From contig JBCCHJ010000013.1 of NCBI GenBank assembly GCA_039028795.1, forward strand, positions 1 through 64,000: DNA of 64,000 nt, read 5' to 3'. Both the position numbers and the translations under genes were made by a program. Shown here piece by piece: positions 36,138 through 44,495 of the stretch. Positions within the stretch are counted from its first letter, which is position 1. Each line of letters opens with the position of its first letter. Under the pieces are notes generated by a model that saw only the letters and a program-made list of their open reading frames with translations, ran no database searches and was not told the origin of the DNA. This DNA comes from Thermohalobaculum sp039028795 (GTDB lineage: Bacteria > Pseudomonadota > Alphaproteobacteria > Rhodobacterales > Rhodobacteraceae).

Positions 36138-37015
36138 CCCGCAGCCTTGGGCGCCCGCCGGTTGGCATAGAGAATGAACCCAAGTCCGATCAAGACCATC
36201 GGCGCCGACAGGACCTGCCCCATGGATATTCCCCAGTCACGCACCATATCGGCCAACTGCGGATCGGGCTCGCGGAAAAATTCGACGAAAAACCGCGCTG
36301 CGCCATAGCCAATGAAGAATACGCCAATCAACGACCCCGGACGTTTCAGCCAACCCCCGAAGAGCGCCAATCCCCACATCACCAGGAACAGCAAAAGTCC
36401 TTCCAATGCGGCTTCGTACAACTGCGACGGATGGCGAGGCTCGGTAAGGTTCGTCCAATCGCGCCCGCCGGTTACTGGGTTCGGTAGCGGAAACTGCATC
36501 GCCCAGGACACATCGGTCACACGGCCGTAAAGCTCGCCATTGATGAAGTTTGCCAACCTTCCCAAAAGCAATCCGATCGGCGCGGCCAGGGCTACCGCAT
36601 CGCCAACCTGCAACAGAGGGTTCTTCTTGACGCTCGTGTAAATGATCGTCGCCAGCACGACGCCAATGAAACCGCCATGAAAGGACATGCCGCCCTCCCA
36701 GACCTGCACTATCTCGGCCGGATTGGCGATAAACCGTGCGGGATCATAGAAAATCACAAAACCCAAACGACCGCCCAAAATGACGCCCAGGACCATCCAG
36801 GTTAGCAACTCTTCCGGCGCTTCTGGCTTCATTGGGGCCTTGTCCCCAGGCCACAGTTTTGGCCGCTTCATCAAGTAAACCATCAGCCGCCAGCCGATAA
36901 TCAACCCGAAAATATAGGCCAACGCATACCAGCGAAGCGAAAATTCAAAGCTGCCCAGGGCGATCGTGAACAGGGCCGGATCGATATCCGGGAAGGGTAG
37001 AACGGACGGTATCAT
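36134..37015 (-). CDS. lgt: Prolipoprotein diacylglyceryl transferase
   Basis: Inner-membrane enzyme that transfers diacylglycerol from phosphatidylglycerol to the lipobox Cys of prolipoproteins. 293 residues, seven hydrophobic segments. Essential residues lie in MSFHGGFIGVVLA (His) and in the Lgt signature GRLANFINGELYGRVTD; RHPSQLYEAALEG is also typical. First gene of the overlapping lgt-midA-pgeF operon. Confidence 0.97.
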   Translation of the reverse strand: MIPSVLPFPDIDPALFTIALGSFEFSLRWYALAYIFGLIIGWRLMVYLMKRPKLWPGDKAPMKPEAPEELLTWMVLGVILGGRLGFVIFYDPARFIANPAEIVQVWEGGMSFHGGFIGVVLATIIYTSVKKNPLLQVGDAVALAAPIGLLLGRLANFINGELYGRVTDVSWAMQFPLPNPVTGGRDWTNLTEPRHPSQLYEAALEGLLLFLVMWGLALFGGWLKRPGSLIGVFFIGYGAARFFVEFFREPDPQLADMVRDWGISMGQVLSAPMVLIGLGFILYANRRAPKAAG

Positions 37016-37067
37016 GACCTCTCCTGATCAGGGTCTTGGGCGGATGTGACGGCGTTGCGCTTGTCTG

Positions 37068-38225
37068 TCAAGCAGCGCCGCGGGCGGCCGCGTCGCGGTC
37101 ACGAGATCGTGCGGCCAGATCCTTCATTCCCAAATCCCACTCCGCGCGAACGTCCGGATCAGGATCGTCACGTCGCGCTTTTACAAAGGTAGGCAGATCC
37201 ACCAGTCTGGAATATGCCCAAACTGCTGCACCTCGAACCAAAGGTTCGGGATCAAGAGTTAAGCCACGAACCAACTCCGCAGCACCAAAGTCCCCAGAAT
37301 TTCCCAACGCCACCAGAACGTTGCGAACAAATCTGGCACGGCCAATCCGCTTGATCGGCGATCCCGAGAAAGCCGCGCGAAACGCAGTGTCGTCGAGACG
37401 GGCGAATGCCTTCAGGTCCGGATCCTTCAAGACCGGCCGGGCCTCGTATGCTTCTTGCGCTGCTTCCGCAAATTTGTTCCACGGGCACACCGTCAGGCAA
37501 TCGTCACAGCCATAAATCCTGTTGCCCATCAGGGGTCGCATTTTTCGGGGTATCGGACCTTTCAGTTCGATATTCAGATACGAAATGCATCTGCGGGCAT
37601 CCAACTGATACGGCGCGGGGAAGGCTGCCGTGGGACAAACGTCCAGACAGCGCCGACAACCACCGCAATGATCCTCAGACGCTTCATCGACCCGAAGATC
37701 CGCCGTTGTGAATATTGCGCCCAGAAAGAACCAAGACCCAAGGTTCCGCGATACCAGATTGGTATGCTTGCCCTGCCAACCCAATCCAGCGGCCTGGGCC
37801 AGCGGTTTTTCCATGACAGGGGCCGTGTCGACAAAGACTTTGATTTCTCCGCCGGTCTGATCGATCAGCCAACGGCCCAGGCGCTTCAGTCGTTTTTTGA
37901 CAACATCATGATAATCCCGGCCTTGTGCATAGACAGACACCGATGCCTGATCCGGTTCCTGCAATAACGCCAACGGGTCCGCCTCAGGCGCATAGCTGTC
38001 AGCCAGCATGATGATCGAACGCGCCTCTGGCCAAAGGGCAGATGGGTCGCCACGCCAGGCGGCTCTATCAGCCATCCACGCCATTTCGCCATGACGGCCC
38101 GCGTCCAACCACGTACGCAAACGGTCAGCGATATTTGGCACCGCAGTTGGTGAAGTAATGCCAACAGCAGCAAACCCAGTGGCCCGGGCTTCAGTTTTCA
38201 CCAATTCTGTCAGATCTGCAGACAT
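37068..38225 (-). CDS. queG: Epoxyqueuosine reductase
   Basis: Cobalamin- and iron-sulfur-dependent last step of queuosine biosynthesis in tRNA. 385 residues from the ATG at 38225, which matches the family N-terminus (ELVKTEARATGFAAVGITSP); the frame runs to 38288 but those 21 residues do not fit. Catalytic Asp in KVFVDTAPVMEKPLAQAAGL, two 4Fe-4S motifs (CGGCRRCLDVCPTAAF and CDDCLTVCPWN), and a C-terminal HEAT-like repeat (GAAVWAYSRL). Confidence 0.95.
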   Translation of the reverse strand: MSADLTELVKTEARATGFAAVGITSPTAVPNIADRLRTWLDAGRHGEMAWMADRAAWRGDPSALWPEARSIIMLADSYAPEADPLALLQEPDQASVSVYAQGRDYHDVVKKRLKRLGRWLIDQTGGEIKVFVDTAPVMEKPLAQAAGLGWQGKHTNLVSRNLGSWFFLGAIFTTADLRVDEASEDHCGGCRRCLDVCPTAAFPAPYQLDARRCISYLNIELKGPIPRKMRPLMGNRIYGCDDCLTVCPWNKFAEAAQEAYEARPVLKDPDLKAFARLDDTAFRAAFSGSPIKRIGRARFVRNVLVALGNSGDFGAAELVRGLTLDPEPLVRGAAVWAYSRLVDLPTFVKARRDDPDPDVRAEWDLGMKDLAARSRDRDAAARGAA

Positions 38226-38539
38226 CGTCGCATCATATGCTGAGCCGGGCGTGGCTCCAAGTACCAGTTGAAGTTGCTCCAAGGTCACCTTTTCATTTGT
38301 TCAAAATGCTGAATCAAGTTGAGACTTATTTTACAATTAGACGACACATTCACACGCATCGGCAGGGACTGATTCCGTGGAACCACGGACTGTTTCTGTC
38401 GGAAGGGGAGTTCCTCGAGAAAGCGCTGTGGTCGTCCCGTTCGGGGGGCGGGACGGCCATTCTTGAAGCTCAGGTGACGGAACTCTGCAGAAATTGCGTT
38501 GGATCGCTGAAACGGATTGGCTTGATTGGAGTTTTAAAG
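38226..38539. other. Intergenic region with a GC-rich hairpin
   Basis: 314 bases between divergent queG and a small plus-strand gene. It contains a perfect 7-bp inverted repeat, CGTCCCG at 38433-38439 and CGGGACG at 38449-38455 (9-base loop), about 85 bases before the small gene's start. A frame from 38237 crosses the region but lacks coding character. Confidence 0.4.
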
Positions 38540-38746
38540 ATGGCGGCCAGTGAAACCCTCACAATCAATTTTGCAGATGGCTATGTGCATCGATTCACTG
38601 TGACCGATGGGAACGGTGCAATTTATGCCGCGAATATTGAAACTGGCGGATATGGCGTGCGCAAGGCTCCTTGTGACCATATGACTTGGTATGGTCCGGC
38701 AGACGTCACACATGTCGCCGTTCTTGATGATATTAAGTGCGTTTGA
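38540..38746 (+). CDS. Small protein of unknown function
   Basis: 68 residues from the ATG at 38540, with GGAG 8 bases upstream. Predicted beta-rich (TLTINFADGYVHRFTVTDGN), two cysteines, no signal peptide or membrane segment. I do not recognise the family. The reading frame continues upstream to 38237, but the ribosome-binding site and the change in character favour the short form. It is convergent with the glutathione S-transferase gene. Confidence 0.5.
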   Translation: MAASETLTINFADGYVHRFTVTDGNGAIYAANIETGGYGVRKAPCDHMTWYGPADVTHVAVLDDIKCV

Positions 38747-38767
38747 CGACCGTTTGAAACGCGGTCT

Positions 38768-39439
38768 CTAAAAGTCCAAATCTGTGTAATGCGGCGGAGG
38801 CGGTGGAAACCCGGGCAGATGGTCTGCCAGCAGTCCGCGAAATCCCGGGCGCGATTTCATCACTGCATACCATTCGCGAACAGCTGGGTAATCTTCCCAG
38901 TGAATATCCCCCAAATAGTCCAGGCAAGAGATATGCGCGGCGGCCGCGATATCCGCCATGCTGATGCGATTGCCGGCCAGCCAGTTATGGCCTTCCAGAA
39001 GGTAGGTGACGTAATCCAGATGCACGCGGACGTTCTTTGAACCGGCCTTCAATGCCTGTCCGTCCGGATAACCGGTGCGCGCCAGACGCTTTGTGACCCG
39101 TTCATACAGCAGGTTTTCCGTAACCTCGCGGTGGAACTTATCGTCGAACCAGGCAACCAGCCGGCGGACTTCTGCACGCGCAATGGGCCGTTCGGGCATC
39201 AAAGGCGGGTCGGGATGCAGCTCTTCCAGATACGCCGTTATCGCACGGCTTTCGGAAAGAACTTTTCCCTCATCGGTCACCAGAACTGGAACCACGCCTG
39301 CGGGATTCATCCGCAGGAAATCCAATCGTCGTTCCCAAGGGCGCTCCTCTATCAGGTCCACATCCAGCTTCTTTTCCGCCAGCACAAGGCGCACCTTGCG
39401 GCAAAATGGCGACAGCGGAAGGTGGTAGAGTCGAAACAT
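38768..39439 (-). CDS. Glutathione S-transferase family protein
   Basis: 223 residues from the ATG at 39439 (MFRLYHLPLSPFCRKVRLVL). The N-terminal thioredoxin-like domain has a Ser-Pro-Phe-Cys active-site region, the cis-Pro in GVVPVLVTDEG and ESRAI for glutathione contact. The C-terminal helical domain contains NWLAGNRISMADIAAAA. The product ends in a Pro-rich tail (GFPPPPPHYTDLDF) common in alphaproteobacterial members. The frame continues to 39553 without family character. Confidence 0.9.
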   Translation of the reverse strand: MFRLYHLPLSPFCRKVRLVLAEKKLDVDLIEERPWERRLDFLRMNPAGVVPVLVTDEGKVLSESRAITAYLEELHPDPPLMPERPIARAEVRRLVAWFDDKFHREVTENLLYERVTKRLARTGYPDGQALKAGSKNVRVHLDYVTYLLEGHNWLAGNRISMADIAAAAHISCLDYLGDIHWEDYPAVREWYAVMKSRPGFRGLLADHLPGFPPPPPHYTDLDF

Positions 39440-39652
39440 TGGCAATTTCTGGTTGTCAGGAGTCCAAGAGCATCTCTGCCGAATGCTGGCCTTGCTTGCA
39501 AGACCCCAAGCACCAAACGGACACTTGACCACAGCACCGTCAGGTTGCAGCAATCTCTACTTACACGTGTCAGAGGTGCACATTGATCCTGCCATTTAGG
39601 ATGGATACATGCCCGAGATGCAAAGAGGTCCAAGCGACGGGTGGATTCGCGG

Positions 39653-40357
39653 ATGACTAAGACCTTCGTGCTAATGCATGGGGCCTGGCATGGCGGTTGG
39701 TGTTGGCGCCCAGTCGCGGAAATCTTGCGCAGCCGCGGTCACAAGGTCACGACACCCACGCAAACTGGATTAGGAGAGCGCCGTCATTTGATCAGCGGAG
39801 ATCTGACTCTGCAAACCTTCATCGATGATCTGGTCAATCACATTCTCGCCGAAGATCTGGTGGATATAACATTGGTCGGCCATTCCTTTGGCGGCAATGC
39901 AATCTCAGGCGCGGCAGAAGAGATACCGGAGCACATTGATAATCTTGTCTACCTCGATTGCACGATGTTGATGGGCGGAGAAATCCTATTGGACAAACTA
40001 CCGCCCGGTAAGATCGGCGAGCGGATCGCCGCGATGTCTGAAACTGGCAACGACATCGCTTTGCCACCGCCGGATCCCTCGGCCTTTGGGATCCTGGAAC
40101 CGGGTCAGGCTGCTTGGGTTCAATCCAGGCTGACCCCGCACCCGATTTCAACAATGACCAGCCCGCTGCCGATCAAACGCCTGCCGGGCAACGGGTTGCC
40201 CGCCCGGTACATCGCCTGCACTGATCCGATTTATCACCAGCCGGGACGGATTCGCGAATGGTTGACTCCTATGGGGTGGCCCGTTCAAGAGCTGCCGACC
40301 GGCCATGATGCGATGATTACGGCTCCAACGGACTTGGCAGAGGTGCTGGACCGATGA
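39653..40357 (+). CDS. Alpha/beta hydrolase (esterase-like)
   Basis: 234 residues from the ATG at 39653. Family pattern of plant-esterase/EstC-like hydrolases: FVLMHGAWHGGWCWRPVAE, nucleophile elbow LVGHSFGGNA (Ser), and catalytic His in PTGHDAMITAP. The stop overlaps the next start (ATGA), pairing it with a 2-keto-4-pentenoate hydratase-like gene. Together they look like a small catabolic or detoxifying pair; substrate unknown. Confidence 0.88.
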   Translation: MTKTFVLMHGAWHGGWCWRPVAEILRSRGHKVTTPTQTGLGERRHLISGDLTLQTFIDDLVNHILAEDLVDITLVGHSFGGNAISGAAEEIPEHIDNLVYLDCTMLMGGEILLDKLPPGKIGERIAAMSETGNDIALPPPDPSAFGILEPGQAAWVQSRLTPHPISTMTSPLPIKRLPGNGLPARYIACTDPIYHQPGRIREWLTPMGWPVQELPTGHDAMITAPTDLAEVLDR

Positions 40358-41160
40358 GCTTCGCCTTCGCTGATCACGCTGCTGGCCTTCTGGCGGACCT
40401 AAGGGTTCGGGTCCCAGGCGCCGAAGTGATGGACGATCTGCCCGATGTGTGCCGCCCGAAGACACTGATGGATGCTTATCGTATTCAAGCCCGGTTGCGC
40501 GAATTGCTCAGCTTCCGGGCCCCTGGCCCGCAGGTTGGCTGGAAAATTGGCTGCACGACGCCGGTGATGCAGAGCTATCTGAAAATACCGCACCCCTGTG
40601 CCGGAACACTCTATCGAAAGAGCGTCTGTAAGCGGTCCATCGAGCTGCGCGCTGCCGACTTTTTCACGCTGGGACTGGAATGCGAGATCGCCGTGCGGTT
40701 GGCCCAGGATCTGCCGCGCCTAAGCCAGCCAAGGAACAGCGACTCGATGCTCGGTACAATCGCCGAGGTCATGGCCTCGATCGAAATTGTCGAACATCGC
40801 TTCACTGATTTCACCAAAGTTAGGGCGCCCACCCTGGTGGCAGACGACTTCTTTTCCGCTGGCTGTGTGATCGGCTCGCCGATGAAGCCCAGCGAGTTGA
40901 GCGATCTCCGGCGGCTGAGGGGTGGGTTTTCCATTGACGATTCCCGTCCCGAAGCAACGGGATCTGGTGAAGAAATCCTCGGGCATCCGTTGACGGCACT
41001 GGCTTGGCTTGCCGACCACGCTGCAGGCCTGAACACGCCATTGCTTAAGGGTCAGATCGTTACGTTGGGCAGCATTGTAAAGACGATCTACCCGGAACCC
41101 GGCCAGGTGATCGAAGCCCGAATTGACCGACTGCCAGCGGCAGCGGTCACGGTGATCTAG
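40354..41160 (+). CDS. 2-keto-4-pentenoate hydratase-like protein (FAH superfamily)
   Basis: 268 residues. Shared features with MhpD/hydratase-decarboxylase proteins: DAYRIQARLRELL, GWKIGCTT, and the metal-binding GLECEIAVRLAQDLP; later EIVEHRFTDF and HPLTALAWLADH. It would hydrate a 2-hydroxydienoate-type compound or act on a related keto acid. The start overlaps the upstream hydrolase stop by four bases. Confidence 0.85.
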   Translation: MSFAFADHAAGLLADLRVRVPGAEVMDDLPDVCRPKTLMDAYRIQARLRELLSFRAPGPQVGWKIGCTTPVMQSYLKIPHPCAGTLYRKSVCKRSIELRAADFFTLGLECEIAVRLAQDLPRLSQPRNSDSMLGTIAEVMASIEIVEHRFTDFTKVRAPTLVADDFFSAGCVIGSPMKPSELSDLRRLRGGFSIDDSRPEATGSGEEILGHPLTALAWLADHAAGLNTPLLKGQIVTLGSIVKTIYPEPGQVIEARIDRLPAAAVTVI

Positions 41161-41259
41161 TTATTTTCACGTCCCGGTGCCCGGTAACTATGATTTTCCA
41201 CAGTGGCTTAAGAGCGCCTTGAGATGATGAGCCAAACCGACTCAACGAAAGGCTCACCT

Positions 41260-41655
41260 ATGTTAAAAAATCTGTTCGCCTGCGCTGCTGTTTCATTTCT
41301 GCTGATCGGACATCCGGTCACGGCAAAAGACGTCGATGTCGAGTTCGTGACGCACATCGCAGCTTCTGAAATGTTCGATGATGGTGCTCAATTCATCGAC
41401 GTCCGTGGGTATGACGTTGCTGATCTCGGCCAGGTTCAAAACGCAGACAACCTGCCATTCGCAACCGATTACACGGAAGAATCGCTGGCGATGCTGGTCG
41501 ACATGGACCAAGCATTGGTGTTCTACAGCGATCACAGTTCTCTGGATGATTGCATCCAAGCCGCCAAACTTGCACGCCAATGGGGCTATCAAAAGGTCTA
41601 TGTGATGCAAGACGGTTTTGGCAGCTGGGTGAAAGCGAGCCTGCCCGTCCAATAA
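41260..41655 (+). CDS. Exported rhodanese-like domain protein lacking the catalytic Cys
   Basis: 131 residues from the ATG at 41260 (AAAGG 7 bases before it). A signal peptide is clear (MLKNLFACAAVSFLLIGHPV, cleavage near TAK). The rhodanese fold is seen in FIDVRGYDVADLGQVQNADN and LARQWGYQKVYVMQDGFGSW. The active-site loop, normally starting with Cys, reads VFYSDHSSLDD, so sulfur transfer activity is unlikely. A binding or redox-partner role in the periplasm is possible. A start at 41224 would add 12 residues before the signal peptide. Confidence 0.8.
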   Translation: MLKNLFACAAVSFLLIGHPVTAKDVDVEFVTHIAASEMFDDGAQFIDVRGYDVADLGQVQNADNLPFATDYTEESLAMLVDMDQALVFYSDHSSLDDCIQAAKLARQWGYQKVYVMQDGFGSWVKASLPVQ

Positions 41656-41823
41656 AACCGGCGGCCTCGCGCGACGGCTTAACGGCAGGTCTGCCGCCCG
41701 CTGGCCAGCCGCAATGGCGACTCGCTCAGCAGGATTGCGACCAACGGTGCGCCGTCGGGTCGCAGCCTTGTTTTTTATATATTTTCCAGATGCTTATAAC
41801 TGCGAAGATGAGTTGGCAGTTCC

Positions 41824-41852
41824 TTGACACCCCCCTGACCCGATCATAGTGT
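41824..41852 (+). promoter_or_regulatory. Promoter candidate for the F0 operon
   Basis: TTGACA, a 17-base spacer and TAGTGT, about 50 bases before the preferred atpI start. The -35 box is perfect and the -10 box is weak, as is usual in alphaproteobacteria. Confidence 0.5.
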
Positions 41853-41902
41853 GCGCGCGACCTTGGCCAGGGGCTCTCCTGGACCGTGCAACAGAGGGTG
41901 CC

Positions 41903-42250
41903 GTGATCCAAAATCCGGGCAAAAGCCGCGGCGCGAACACGGACAGACTGGCAGAGCTGGACCGACGGATTTCCGACGCCCGCGATGCCAAAAACCCGAA
42001 GCCACGCACGGATAAGGACAAATACGCTGCCATGTCTATGGGCTGGCGGTTGGTGATCGAGCTGGTCCTCTCTGTGATGATCGGCGCACTGATGGGATGG
42101 GGGCTGGACTGGCTCTTTGGCTCGTTGCCACTCTTTCTCATCGTGTTCGTATTGCTGGGTTTCGCGGCTGGGGTGCGCACTATGTTGCGTTCAGCCGAAG
42201 AGATGCAGCGAAAACAAGCGGCGAATGCCGCAGAAGAAGACGAGGGATAA
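41903..42250 (+). CDS. atpI: F0F1 ATP synthase-associated AtpI
   Basis: 115 residues from a GTG at 41903 (AGAGGG upstream). The frame extends to 41849, but that start would lie within the promoter. Hydrophilic N-terminus rich in Asp/Arg/Lys, then two membrane segments (LVIELVLSVMIGALMGWGLD and LFLIVFVLLGFAAGVRTM), as in the AtpI/AtpQ family that helps c-ring assembly or Mg2+ uptake. First gene of the F0 operon. Confidence 0.88.
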   Translation: MIQNPGKSRGANTDRLAELDRRISDARDAKNPKPRTDKDKYAAMSMGWRLVIELVLSVMIGALMGWGLDWLFGSLPLFLIVFVLLGFAAGVRTMLRSAEEMQRKQAANAAEEDEG

Positions 42251-42255
42251 CTGCC

Positions 42256-43023
42256 ATGGCGACAGGCGCTGACGGAGCACCGGTCATCGATCCGATGAAG
42301 CAGTTCAAGATCTCGCCGCTGTTTGGTGACGGCTCGGTGACCAGCTTCATCACTCCGACGAATTCCACCTTATGGATGGCCTTGGCGATCATCGGGATCA
42401 CGTTACTGCTGGTCATGGGGATGAAAGGCCGCGCCCTTGTGCCGACCCGCATCCAATCGGTGGCAGAGCTGCTGTATTCCTTCATCCGATCCATGGTGAT
42501 GGATATCCTCGGAGAGGACGGCAAAAAGTTCTTTCCCTATATCTTCACGCTCTTCGTCTTCATTCTTTTCGCCAACCTTCTGGGTATGATCCCAGGCTCG
42601 TTCACGACGACGTCGCATATCGCTGTAACCGGGATTATGGCTCTCGCGGTCTTCCTGACGGTGATTGTGCTGGGCTTCATGAAGAACGGCGCCGGATTCC
42701 TGAAACTCTTCTGGGTCGACAGCGCCCCAGCCGCCCTGCGCGTGCCGCTGGCGGTGATCGAGATCATCTCATTCTTCGTGCGGCCGCTCAGCCACTCGAT
42801 CCGGCTTGCCGGCAACATGATGGCCGGTCACGCCGTGATGAAAGTGTTCGCAGGTCTCTTGGCCATGCTGATCCACTCGGGCCTGGGCATTCTGGCGGTG
42901 CTGCCGCTGGGGATGATGGTCGCCATCACCGGCCTCGAGTTCCTGGTCGCCGTGGTGCAGGCCTACATCTTCACCATCCTGACCTGCATTTATCTGAACG
43001 ACGCGTTGCACCCCGGACACTAA
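42256..43023 (+). CDS. atpB: ATP synthase F0 subunit a
   Basis: 255 residues from the ATG at 42256 (MATGADGAPVIDPMKQFKIS). Five to six membrane helices; the essential Arg lies in PLSHSIRLAGNMMAGHAVMK, and the last helix contains VAVVQAYIFTILTCIYLNDA. It forms the proton half-channels next to the c-ring. Five bases separate it from atpI. Confidence 0.97.
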   Translation: MATGADGAPVIDPMKQFKISPLFGDGSVTSFITPTNSTLWMALAIIGITLLLVMGMKGRALVPTRIQSVAELLYSFIRSMVMDILGEDGKKFFPYIFTLFVFILFANLLGMIPGSFTTTSHIAVTGIMALAVFLTVIVLGFMKNGAGFLKLFWVDSAPAALRVPLAVIEIISFFVRPLSHSIRLAGNMMAGHAVMKVFAGLLAMLIHSGLGILAVLPLGMMVAITGLEFLVAVVQAYIFTILTCIYLNDALHPGH

Positions 43024-43068
43024 GCAACGCCCCGAAACACACAGAATACCTCAAGAGGAGAGAGAACA

Positions 43069-43308
43069 ATGGAAGCTGAAGCCGCAACCCTGCTGGGCAA
43101 ATACATCGGCGCTGGTCTGGCTTGTACCGCTATGGGCGGCGCAGGCGTTGGTGTGGGCCACGTTGTCGGCAACTACCTGGCCGGTGCTCTGCGCAACCCG
43201 GCCGCTGCTGCTGGCCAAACCGCAACGATGTTCCTCGGCATCGCATTCGCAGAAGCTCTGGGTATCTTCGGGTTCCTGATCGCTCTGCTGCTGATGTTCG
43301 CGGTTTAA
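43069..43308 (+). CDS. atpE: ATP synthase F0 subunit c
   Basis: 79 residues, two membrane helices. The N-terminal helix carries the Gly-rich ring-packing motif (GLACTAMGGAGVGVGHVVGN) and the second helix has the proton-carrying Glu in GIAFAEALGIFGFL. A very strong purine-rich ribosome-binding site (AGAGGAGAGAG) precedes the ATG, and a hairpin follows the stop, both consistent with the high copy number of this subunit. Confidence 0.97.
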   Translation: MEAEAATLLGKYIGAGLACTAMGGAGVGVGHVVGNYLAGALRNPAAAAGQTATMFLGIAFAEALGIFGFLIALLLMFAV

Positions 43309-43326
43309 TCCACTGAACGCAAGTTT

Positions 43327-43346
43327 GTGGCCCCGCATGGGGCCAC
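43327..43346 (+). other. Intercistronic hairpin after atpE
   Basis: A perfect 8-bp stem GTGGCCCC/GGGGCCAC with a GCAT tetraloop, 18 bases after the atpE stop and about 50 bases before the next gene. No T-run. It probably protects the atpE part of the mRNA and so raises subunit c synthesis. Confidence 0.6.
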
Positions 43347-43394
43347 GCCCTGGCGGTCCATACGGGCCGCGCCTGATTTCAATGGAGAGGGTCC

Positions 43395-43949
43395 ATGGTG
43401 ATCTCCTCTTTACTCGCCGCAGCAGCCGCTGCCGCAGCTGAAGGCGAAGCCAAAAAGGGCGGCCTGCCCCAGATGGACTTCGGCACCTTCCCCAGCCAGA
43501 TCTTCTGGTTGGTGGTCGGGCTGGTCGTTTTGTTCCTGTTGATGTCCAAGGTCGCGCTGCCGCGCATCGCCTCGGTCCTGGAAGAACGCGCCGATGCTGT
43601 CGCAGACGATCTTGACAAGGCAGAAGAGTTCAAGCGCAAGGCTGAAGACGCCGAAGCTGCCTATGAGCAGGCCCTGATCGACGCCCGCGCCAAGGCACAG
43701 GAAATCGCAGCGGAAACCCGCGCCGAAATCCAAAAGGATGTCGATGCCGCCACGGCCAAAGCAGATGCAGAAATCGCAGCGCGTGCCGCCGAAGGCGAAA
43801 AGCGCATTGCCGAGATACGCGACAGCGCGATGGCTTCGGTGAACGAAGTCGCAAGCGACACCGCCCAGGCCGTTGTCGATGCGGTATTGCCCGGCGTCGC
43901 TGATGCAGATGCCGTGAAAGCCGCCGTGCAGTCGCGGTTGGGGAGCTAA
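43395..43949 (+). CDS. ATP synthase F0 subunit b' (second b-type stator subunit)
   Basis: 184 residues: a short Ala/Glu-rich N-terminus, one membrane helix at about residues 34-52 (QIFWLVVGLVVLFLLMSKVA) and a long Ala/Glu/Lys-rich helix forming the peripheral stalk. GAGAGGG precedes the ATG. Photosynthetic and many other alphaproteobacteria carry two different b genes; this is the b' type (often called atpX or atpF2). Confidence 0.94.
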   Translation: MVISSLLAAAAAAAAEGEAKKGGLPQMDFGTFPSQIFWLVVGLVVLFLLMSKVALPRIASVLEERADAVADDLDKAEEFKRKAEDAEAAYEQALIDARAKAQEIAAETRAEIQKDVDAATAKADAEIAARAAEGEKRIAEIRDSAMASVNEVASDTAQAVVDAVLPGVADADAVKAAVQSRLGS

Positions 43950-43952
43950 GCC

Positions 43953-44444
43953 ATGGAAATCTTCTACGACTCCAATGTCGTCGTTGCGCTCAGCTTCTTC
44001 CTGTTCTTCGGTTTGCTGGCCTATCTGGGCGTGCACAAGTTTGTGCTGGGCGCCCTGGACAAACGTGCCGATGGCATCCGGAACGAGTTGGACGAAGCCC
44101 GCCGGTTGCGCGAAGAAGCGCAGGAACTGTTCGCGGAATTCGAGCGGAAACAGCGGGAAGTTGAAGGTCAGGCGGAAGACATCATCGCCAATGCCAAGGC
44201 CGAAGCCGAAGCCGCCGCCGAGCGCGCGAAGGCCGATCTCGCGACGTCCATCGAACGCCGCCTAAAGGCCGCTGACGAGCAGATCGCCCTGGCGGAATCG
44301 AACGCGGTGAAAGAGGTCAAGGACACCGCCGTGTCGGTCGCCATCGCTGCAGCCTCGGAAGTTCTGACCGCCAAGCTGGGCGCCGATCAGGCCGAGGGCC
44401 TGGTGGATGCGGCCATCAAGGACGTGGGTGCAAAACTGCACTAA
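43953..44444 (+). CDS. atpF: ATP synthase F0 subunit b
   Basis: 163 residues with a single N-terminal membrane helix (VVVALSFFLFFGLLAYLGVH) and a charged coiled stalk (DEARRLREEAQELFAEFERK). It pairs with b' to form the stator. Three bases separate it from the b' gene, and a strong intrinsic terminator follows, ending the operon. Confidence 0.95.
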   Translation: MEIFYDSNVVVALSFFLFFGLLAYLGVHKFVLGALDKRADGIRNELDEARRLREEAQELFAEFERKQREVEGQAEDIIANAKAEAEAAAERAKADLATSIERRLKAADEQIALAESNAVKEVKDTAVSVAIAAASEVLTAKLGADQAEGLVDAAIKDVGAKLH

Positions 44445-44468
44445 GCCCGGATCTACCAAACGAATTCA

Positions 44469-44495
44469 AGCCGCCCCCATCCGGGCGGCTTTTTT
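44469..44495 (+). terminator. Intrinsic terminator of the F0 operon
   Basis: Stem AGCCGCCC/GGGCGGCT (8 bp, six-base loop) directly followed by a run of T. It abuts the stop codon of the convergent Sel1-like gene. Confidence 0.9.
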
